Source: Muricea muricata (Eukaryota > Cnidaria > Anthozoa > Malacalcyonacea > Plexauridae). From it: a stretch of DNA of 64,000 bases. The stretch covers positions 38,958,380-39,022,379 of the forward strand of contig OY979717.1 of assembly GCA_963855995.1 (NCBI GenBank), read 5' to 3'. A program made the position numbers and the translations under genes. Shown here in pieces: positions 56,324 through 64,000 of this stretch. Positions within the stretch are counted from its first letter, which is position 1; the number at the start of each line of letters is the position of its first letter. The notes beneath the pieces were generated by a model. It ran no database searches and was not told the origin of the DNA. It saw only the letters and a program-made list of their open reading frames with translations.

Positions 56324-58780
56324 GTCATGAATACTTCAATGTCAGTTCTAACGGCAAGACTAGCTAGACTAGGACTGATGCCAATAAACATTACAGGTGA
56401 TGGTAATTGTTTCTTTCGTAGTGTAAGTTATCAACTGTATCACACAGAAGATCGTCATGCACAGATTAGAGCTTTGGCAATCCAACATTTAATAAACTGC
56501 CCAGAATATTTCACAGACAGTTATACACAACAATCATGGGCACAATATTTACAAGGCATGTCAATGCCAGGTACTTGGGCAGATCATATTATCATACAGG
56601 CAGTTGCGAATGCAAATGGTTTGAGAATACATTTAACCGAAAGCGCACAAAATTTCTCTGAATCAACAGTTGTAAGCTCTGTTTATGCTGAGTCTGGCAG
56701 AAATGTAAGAGATATTTACATCGGGCACCTTGATGAACTGCACTATGTGTCAACAGCGCCAACCACACAATCTGTTTCTCAACAAGTAGAAAATGGGAAA
56801 GCAAACAAGCTTCAAGAAAAATCAAACTTGCAAATTTCACAAACCAAAAGTAGAACAGATTATATGAGAGAATACATGAAGGAAAAAAGAAAGCATAAAA
56901 AATTTCGAAAAAAAGAAAATAGAAGAAAAAAAGAATGTAACAAAACGTACAGAATATTAAATGCAGTAAAAGTTAAGGAATCTATTAAAAAGGCCACTAG
57001 AACATACAGACAATCAAACTCTGACAAAGTGAAGCAAAAAATCATATATAAAGAAACAAATCCTGAAAAGACCAAAGAGTCGTTTAAAAAGGCTTTTGCA
57101 ACATATAGACGATCAAACCTGGAGGAAAGTAGGGAATCGTCAAGAAATTCAAGTAAACATTCCAACCAAATCTATCCAGAAAAAGTAAAAGATATTCAAA
57201 AAAGGAAGTATATGAAACGAAAATTGGCAGATAATGAAACGAGAGTGAGTAAACGGCCGTATATGTTCAATGACCGTATTGCGTGCGAAACACCATTGCA
57301 AGATGAAAATAGCTGTAGCGAGGTGAAATCGCCAATCACGATAGCACAAATGACTGAAACGTTTCATAACAACATTAGTGTTGGACCAGAATACATTTGT
57401 ACATGTTGCGATCAACTATGGTACAGATCATCTGTCACCAAATGCAATCCTTCTTTGTACAAGTCATGTTCGAACGAAATCCTCCATTTGTGCCTTACTG
57501 CCATAAAAAGCATTGGTAATTCTGAATGGATATGTGGTACGTGCCTTTCAAACCTTAAAACTGGTAAACTTCCAAGTTGTGCAAAAGCGAATAAAATGGC
57601 TTTTCCAGAAAAGCCAGATGTCTTAAAGGATTTAACGCCCCTTCAAGAAAGGTTAATTTCACCGAGAATACCTTTTATGCAAGTACGTGAACTGCCCAGT
57701 GGAGGCCAATTAAGTATTCATGGAAATGTAGTGAATGTACCTGCTGATGTTAATTCTACTGTCAGCATTTTACCAAGACCAATTAACAAGTCACAAACTA
57801 TTCCAATCAACTTAAAACGACGACTGGCATACAAACACCATTATCAGTTTCAGAATGTTAGACCTTCGAAAGTTTTAGAAGCAGCAAGAGACTTGGTTCG
57901 TAACAGTGAAATATTCAAAAATGAGGGAATACAAGTAATAGATAATTATGAAACAAATCAACTCGACAATGCAGAAGAGTGGTCAGAATTTATTGCCAAC
58001 AACACCGAGAAAACATCAGACATTCTATCAAACGAAGTAAATACTCAAAGTCAACAAAATATACCAACAATACATGCAAATGACGACTCGATTGACAATG
58101 ATACAGATGATGAGTGGTGCGAAACAATTGAACGATCTTCAGGTGTTATGGATACACTGTTACAAGAACCCGATATTACTCAAGATGGTGACAGAATTAT
58201 AAGCTTTGCGCCAGGAGAAGGAAATAGACCACTTGGTATTTTTATGGACAAAGATTCTGAATATCTTTCTTTTCCTACCATATATTGTGGCCAACGTCAA
58301 GCTGACAACGATGAAAGATTTGTGCCTGTTCATTGTAGCACAATGTGTAAGTGGGAATTACGAAGCAAAGATAGAAGAGTTGCGCAGTCAGTACCAAACA
58401 TTTTTTACAAATTAAAGAAACTGCAAATCAGGCAAATTCAAGGGAGTGCGAGTTTATCACTGTGTAAATGTAAAACCAAAGGTAAAACGTTGACAGCTGG
58501 AGATTTAAAGTCAGAAAGGTCTGTCAATAAGCTGATCAATTTAGACGAAGGATTTCGGGTTTTGAGAAATTTACGCAGCTCACCGCCATACTTTGAAAGA
58601 TGTAAGAAAGATCTATTTGCAATGATTCGACAGCTTGGTAATCCCACTTGGTTTTGCTCATTTTCAGCTGCTGAAACTCGATGGGCTCGTTTGATTAAAA
58701 TTCTAGGCCATCTTATTGACAATAAAGACTATACTGATATGAAGTTAGACAAATGTCATGGCAGAGAAAGTCTGAATTGA
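56324..58780 (+). pseudogene. Helitron-class OTU cysteine protease, basic repeats and zinc-finger region
   Basis: Residue numbers follow the 829-residue frame that starts at 56291. The OTU domain has the catalytic site D37-G-N-C40 in GDGNCFFRSV and the histidine H151 in GHLDELHYVS. Residues about 190-310 are highly basic, with an imperfect repeat built on TYR-x-SN-x2-KVK-x3-KKA, probably for nuclear entry or nucleic-acid binding. A cysteine-rich block follows (YICTCCDQLWYRSS, WICGTCLSNL), and then the conserved pre-Rep text RIPFMQVRELPSGGQL, found in many animal Helitron proteins. The frame is open to 58780, where frameshifts lead into the Rep domain. OTU proteins cleave ubiquitin-like chains; their role in Helitrons is unknown. 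Confidence 0.8.
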
Positions 58781-60500
58781 TACAAAAAGATCCAGTTACA
58801 TGTGCAAGAAATTTTGAACATATGGTGCAACTGTTTTATTCATAACTTTATTAAAAGTTCATGTCACCCAATTGGAGAAGTTGTTGACTTTTTCTACCAT
58901 GTTGAATTTCAGCAAAGAGGTTCTCCACATATCCACGGATTATTCTGGATAAGAAATGCACCTGAGTATGGTAAAGATTGTGATGGAGATATTATTAAGT
59001 TCGTAGATAGCTATGTTTCATGCAAGGCTGACTCGGATGATTTGAGCGATCTCGTAAATTTACAAAGGCATAAGCACTCAAAAACATGTAAGAAAAGAGG
59101 TCATCCTATTTGCAGATTTAATTTTCCGTTACCACCAATGCCAAAAACCATGATTTTAGAGCCTTTATCTGAAACCGATCTTGACGAAAATGAAGCCGAA
59201 ATGTTAGAAGAAGCTTTGGCACGAATACGATCGATGTTAAACTCAATAAACTCAGATGAAGCTATGACTTTCGTTGAATTTCTACAAAAACTAAATTTGT
59301 CGGGTCAGAAATCCATAAAGGCCTTAAGGCTTTCTCTTAGACATAGTACTTTGCTGTTGAAACGATTGCCCTCTGAGATAAGAATCAACTGCTACAATCC
59401 TCATTTACTGAAAGCTTGGCACGCTAACATGGATATTCAGTTCGTACTAGATCCTTAGGCTTGTGCTGTGTACATCCTTTCATACATCACAAGGTCAGAG
59501 AGGAATGAGCAAGTTGCTAAGAAAAGCATGTGAAGAAGCAAAAGAAGGCACTAAGAATATTGTAAACAAAGTGAGACACATTGGTAACAAATTTCTCAAT
59601 GCTGTTGAAATAAGTGCACAAGAGGCTGTCTATTTAGTTCTACAAATGCCTTTGAGAAGATCATCTCGAGAATTTCAGTTCGTCAATACATCTGATCCAG
59701 ACGAAAGAACATTTCTATTAAAAAGCATGGATAGAATTAAAGAACTTCCTGACAATTCAATTGATATTGAGTCAGACAACGTTATAAAGACTGGAAAACA
59801 TATGCGGAAAACACAACGTTAGAAACTGGAAAACATATGCTTAGCAGATTTTGTTGCGTGGTATAACTGCAAGACTGAGAGTAATGAGCAGAGCCACCTT
59901 AATGCAAGCTTACCCTTCGCAGATGATTATTTTCCAGAAAAAGTCATTGATGATAACTTAGATGATGATGTTTCCCATTTGCAACAAACATCTGAGAAAG
60001 ATGAATATGAAATGAAAGGAGGAATAATGCTGGTAAAGAGACAAAAACCAAGAATAATACGTTCTGTAAGATTTAATAAAAACAAAGATCCAGAAAATTA
60101 TTGTAGAGAGCAAATAATGCTTTACACTGCTTGGAGAAACGAAACCACAGACCTTCTGAAAGACTCTGAAACTTACCAAGATCGATTGGAGGTTGTCAAA
60201 GATGAGATCGAACAAAACAGAAAACAATATGAGAATCATACGGACGTCCTCGATCAAGCAGTACAAGATATTGAAAGTGAGAAATCTAGCAACATAGTTG
60301 CCCCCATACCGCGATGAACAAGATAAAGAAATTGGTTCAAAAGACAGTGAGTTATATGGATGTTTTGATTCAGGAAAAGATAAGCAACATGCTGAATATG
60401 ACTTGATAAATGATATTGGTATATATCCAAGAACAAATGATGATGAAGAACTTGTAGTGAAGAGGTTAAAAGATGCTGATTTTAGAAAACTTGTGCAGTC
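58781..60500 (+). pseudogene. Helitron Rep nuclease and start of helicase, truncated
   Basis: After two compensating frameshifts around 58750-58830 the protein gives VVDFFYHVEFQQRGSPHIHG, with the HUH pair at 58928-58936. Then come GHPICRFNFPLPPMPKTMI and, beyond a TAG at 59456-59458, the tyrosine motif ACAVYILSYITR with Tyr codons at 59471-59473 and 59483-59485. More frames continue through VYLVLQMPLRRSSREFQF and FNKNKDPENYCREQIMLYTA to a helicase lead-in near 60300-60500. The Walker motifs are missing because a BEL/Pao remnant cuts the gene. HUH and Tyr residues cleave and covalently hold DNA in rolling-circle transposition. Confidence 0.8.
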
Positions 60501-60529
60501 TTCCACAACTCGTGTACGCAAAATACGTT

Positions 60530-61991
60530 TTGCTGCATTGCTCGTAGTTGGTACTGGACCTGCTATACCCAACCAAGTTGTGCCAACTCAGCCTAAGGCT
60601 CGTCATGCTTCCCACGTCTCACCTCCAATGGTGCCATCAAGAATGCTGCATCCAACCCAAGTAACACGTCAATTGTCATTTCTCCTACCGAGCCAACTAG
60701 AATGTCACATAAGTGATCATATTGCTTCTTTATCTCCGTCCAGTTTACCGAGTGTACTGGTACGCATACATTCTTCATAGTCCACACATATGTATCAACC
60801 TTTGTTACAGCTGGTGCAAATGGAAGGCGTACACGATGTGATTTGAGGATTGATGTCCCTTTTGCAAACAACCAAAACATACCTTCTTTAATTTAACAAG
60901 CTCCCAACGCTGACTAATATTTGCAGCTAACAATACCGGGCAATCCCCTTCCTTATGCTTGTCATTGCTATCACATAAGGTGCATCTCCCTAATTGTGCT
61001 TTAGCTAGAAGGGCCTTCCTATTTGAGAACTTATAATTAAACCTTTGGTCATCTTTGGCTTGCATCTGTGTATTGTACCGATCACGCTTGCGCAGTGACT
61101 TTACCCTTAATTGAGCCCACTCTGGTAACCCCTTCACACTCTCTGTTACTTGCTTGCACTCTATTTGCCGCACCCATTCATCTTTCTCACTAGGTGGCAA
61201 TTTACAAACAAGTTGTGTGCAAAGTGGTATGCTACTTAATTCATGCTCATAATCTGGCTTATCTAGGGCAAATACTGCTGCCTGTGAGGCATCTGCATAC
61301 CGCTCAAACCCTTCACGATCCCTTTCCTTAATATTATGCCAGTTGGTAATACGGCGCAAATGAGCATCTATGACTTCATTAGGGTCCCCATACCTATCAC
61401 TAAGTAACTTAACTGCCTTTTGGTAGTCCCCAGGCTCCCCCGTCAGGCAGGCAATAACTTCTCTCACTTTATTGTTGATCGAGTATTTCAGATGTGCTAG
61501 TTTAATTGCATCAGATAAAGATTTGTTACTGTCAACGAGTGAACTGAATATACCCCAGAAATAAGGCCATCTGTCCAGGCTTCCATCAAATCACCAGAAT
61601 GACTGTGTTGTGTACTTACAACAGGCATTGTAGCACTTGACGACTCAGACGACTGTTCCTCACCACTTATCGAGGGGCTTTTGGGCTCTGGCTGATTTGA
61701 TTCCAAATAATCAGCTATCTCACCTCGGACTTCAGTAACGTCACATTCAGCCTCTAGGAGCCATTCGCGATTAGCTTCGATAGACGAAGGATCGGCGTTT
61801 TCCAGCTCTGTTATCACAGTCTGTGCTTTATCTCTAGCTTCTTCAATACTTTTAGAATATTGACGTACCTTTGAAACGCTGTCTTTGTTGCTTATCAACT
61901 CTCTGACTCGATTTATATTCCTTGTAATGGCTGATCTGGCGACCTTTCTTTTGGATCGAAGTTTCTCAACATTTTCCGCTTCGACAGGCAT
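60530..61991 (-). pseudogene. BEL/Pao gag-pol remnant, internally deleted
   Basis: From ATG 61991 (MPVEAENVEKLRSKRKVARS) the frame gives a coiled-coil Gag start. From about 61467 it gives the capsid-like part (EVIACLTGEPGDYQKAVKLL) and a zinc knuckle region (CTLCDSNDKHKEGDC, CFGCLQKGHQ). The text then jumps to a later protease/pol part (MTIDVLLGLDAAFLMAPLEV, 60593-60880), so the protease core is deleted. A TAG lies near 60597. It belongs to a different BEL/Pao family from 26225-33210. It joins the broken Helitron head to tail near 60500-60535, and no LTR was identified with confidence. Confidence 0.72.
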
Positions 61992-63419
61992 TTTTTCACG
62001 ATATTTTTATCCGGCTTGAAGGATCAACTGTTTAGGATGGCAGACTTGTCAGAAAAGTTGATTTTTAACATATATTTTAGGATAAAACGTAAAGTTCTAA
62101 AATACATTGAACTGTGCTAATGTAACAACAACCATGCATTTTTTCACGCGTGGCTAATCCCGCGTGGCCAAACGTCAACCACAAAAATGTCTAAATATCA
62201 ATATCTGTCCAAAACAATGAGAACAGTTTAAAACGTAAATAAAACTCCTGGAAAAGCTTGGCCCCCAATTTCTGAAATGCTTAATTGGGTTTAAGAAAAG
62301 CCACGTGCGCCATTTCCATCTCGTCGAATTCTCTGCGGTTCACTATCCACAGTTCGCCATCCACGGCTCGCCGTCAACCATCTGCGGTCCGCTGTCCGCG
62401 GTCTGCGCCCGGCTTATATCCACACCTCTCGATGGGCCGTATCAAAATCGGTCACTATTGACGGATGACTTTGCGGAACCGTATCTCGGGTTCAGTATAA
62501 GCTATTTGCACCAAATAAACACCAGGTTAAACACCAGATTAAACGCCATTTCAAAAGCTTTCAATTTAGACGTTTGTTTGTAAGTTTACTACGCATAAAA
62601 AGCGTTTTTTTTTCTCTTTCAAATTCAGCAAACTTCACAATTTAAAAGTCAATTACTGTGGTATGCAAATAATATATACCGAGATATCTCAGCCAAAATA
62701 GTACATACATGTTTCAAAATAACACCAAAAATATGGCTGCATTTTTTCAACATTTTAAGCTAACCTCCATACGAAAATACTACAAAGTAAAAAAAATACA
62801 GGGAAATCTAAAATATTGCGCGTGAACTTTGTTTACGTCAAAATATTAATTACTACAACTTATTTTGACTTTCGCTGTGAAAATCCATGCCATTCTTCAT
62901 TGTATCTTCCTCAAATTACCACTGAATGAATCGCTATCATTTTCCCAAGATATTTACTGCTTTTGAGCGAAAAAATATTCAATATTGAAGACGCCTTCAG
63001 CGACTTGCAGCGAATACGTGAATGTACATGCACTTTGTTACACCGTGGCGTCGAACAATAGTTGCCAACCAGCATTGAGGTAACTCCATTTGTATACAGC
63101 TGGACTAAAGATATTAATATCCCCATCAACATGCATCACTGAGCATAAATACAAAAATATATTTGATTGAAACGTATGTTTATATTAATTCATTACGTTA
63201 GCCTGTAGGCCATTGAATACTTGATTTCCACTTCGCTCCTTGTATTCACCATTACGAAGCGCTAAATCCATGGCAAACACGTCATTTAACCGTGTTTTGG
63301 TTCTAAAGAAGGAAAAATGGGGTGTTTTGGAGGAAAGAACTTGAAAATTCTGAATGGAAAATATTGTTTAGAACAATTTGTTTCTTTTTTTAAATCTTAC
63401 AGGCTTGGATAACAACCAC
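61992..63419. other. Intergenic; possible 5' region of the BEL remnant
   Basis: Directly upstream of the gag remnant, so an LTR may lie here, but no second copy is present to delimit it. A GC-richer patch at 62330-62410 has degenerate repeats of a word like GTTCGCCATCCACG. The rest is AT-rich with no supported gene. Confidence 0.4.
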
Positions 63420-64000
63420 ATATAAGTCTGTGGGAGTCATAGTATTAATTCATACTGTTTCAAAATTTTGAAAAATGCTGCTGACAAGGGACGATTGCAA
63501 AAAGTTGCCAATGCATTTGGTTTAGCAAGAAGTACCGTGTACATAATAATGAGAATGGTTACGTCAGTCATATTATGGCATCTGGGCCCAAAATATATTC
63601 AGTTACCAACGGACGACAAGAAGGTCCAAAACTTGGCATCAAATTTTTACACCATGCATGGATTTCCACAGTGCATTGGTGCTGTAGATGGGACACATTT
63701 TTTTATTAAACAACCACATGAGAATCACACAGATTATAATCAATAGGAAGGGAAGATATTCAATCAAAGTTCACGCAGTGTGTAATTACAAATACTACTT
63801 TATTGATGTGGTAATCAAATAGCCAGGGTCGGTTCATGATGCCAGGATCTTTGGAAATTCACAGATAAATCAAAACCTTCATGAAAAAGTGATACCAGCA
63901 TGTCCCAAGGTTATTGTTGAAAGTCATGATCCTGTACCAGTGTGTCTCCTTGGAGACCCTGCTTACCCATTGCTACCCTACGTCATAAAGGAATTCCTCA
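63420..64000 (+). pseudogene. PIF/Harbinger transposase fragment, runs off the window
   Basis: The frame at 63468-63746 has a helix-turn-helix-like start (LQKVANAFGLARSTVYIIMR) and the DDE_Tnp_4-type segment GFPQCIGAVDGTHFFIK with the first catalytic Asp. One base out of phase it continues after about 63745 with NYKYYFIDVVIK, a TAG at about 63821, [10 protein letters not shown] with the second Asp, and [15 protein letters not shown] with the third acidic position. PIF/Harbinger transposases cut and paste with a partner Myb-like protein, which is not in view. The frameshift and stop mark it as dead. Confidence 0.8.

Noticed and set aside
59958..60572. 204-residue minus-strand open frame over the Helitron helicase lead-in
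   Set aside because: Mostly antisense to plus-strand Helitron text and hydrophobic by composition. Only its first residues (AGPVPTTSNAAKR) may belong to the BEL remnant.

Overview
The window looks like a slice of a repeat-rich, AT-rich invertebrate nuclear genome. A cnidarian such as a coral, anemone or hydrozoan fits best: there are spliceosomal introns, DIRS, BEL/Pao and Ty3/Gypsy retroelements, Helitrons carrying OTU and replication protein A (RPA)-like genes, LINEs with 2A-like peptides, and a transposon-like integrase family. The taxon is an inference from the mix of families. No rRNA, tRNA, CRISPR array or bacterial-style operon was found, and no gene could be confirmed as an intact single-copy host gene. 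Almost everything is a transposable element or a gene broken by one.

Layout. 1-254 is the end of a Tc1/mariner element. 530-4809 is a degraded tyrosine-recombinase (DIRS-type) retrotransposon with reverse transcriptase (RT), RNase H and recombinase, followed by a pair of 67-bp direct repeats. 5807-12564 (minus) is a multi-exon pseudogene of a family I do not recognise; its last exon is split by a 536-bp hAT-like MITE (6520-7055) and a 2.33-kb near-perfect palindrome (7156-9489) with an integrase-core fragment in both arms. 13850-19393 (minus) holds an unrecognised ORF and a broken Helitron Rep/helicase gene, itself split by a second large palindrome (15683-18322).

19928-48310 is a head-to-tail array of a unit of about 4.7 kb. 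Each unit joins a Helitron Rep fragment (minus) to the 5' end of a 2A-bearing LINE (plus). Three units are present, followed by a last LINE copy that reads on into its endonuclease. Unit 1 took a 1457-bp hAT-like insertion with a 5-bp target-site duplication (TSD). Unit 2 took a BEL/Pao element (26225-33210) and a very young Ty3/Gypsy element (34473-39991). Each insertion can be proved because the other units carry the empty site. A LINE RT segment in inverted orientation follows (48314-49660).

50801-60500 holds an unrecognised small gene, an RPA-like OB-fold gene (minus), and a plus-strand OTU-protease/Rep gene whose reading frame opens with a canonical 2A motif. I read the RPA and OTU-Rep genes as parts of one Helitron-class element, now broken. 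A BEL/Pao gag remnant truncates it (about 60530-61991), and a PIF/Harbinger transposase pseudogene runs off the right edge.

The biology is mobile-element biology: rolling-circle replicons with accessory ssDNA-binding and protease functions, 2A-separated polyproteins, and fold-back elements nested in each other and in genes. Several unrelated elements carry in-frame TGA codons consistent with C-to-T decay of CGA arginine codons.
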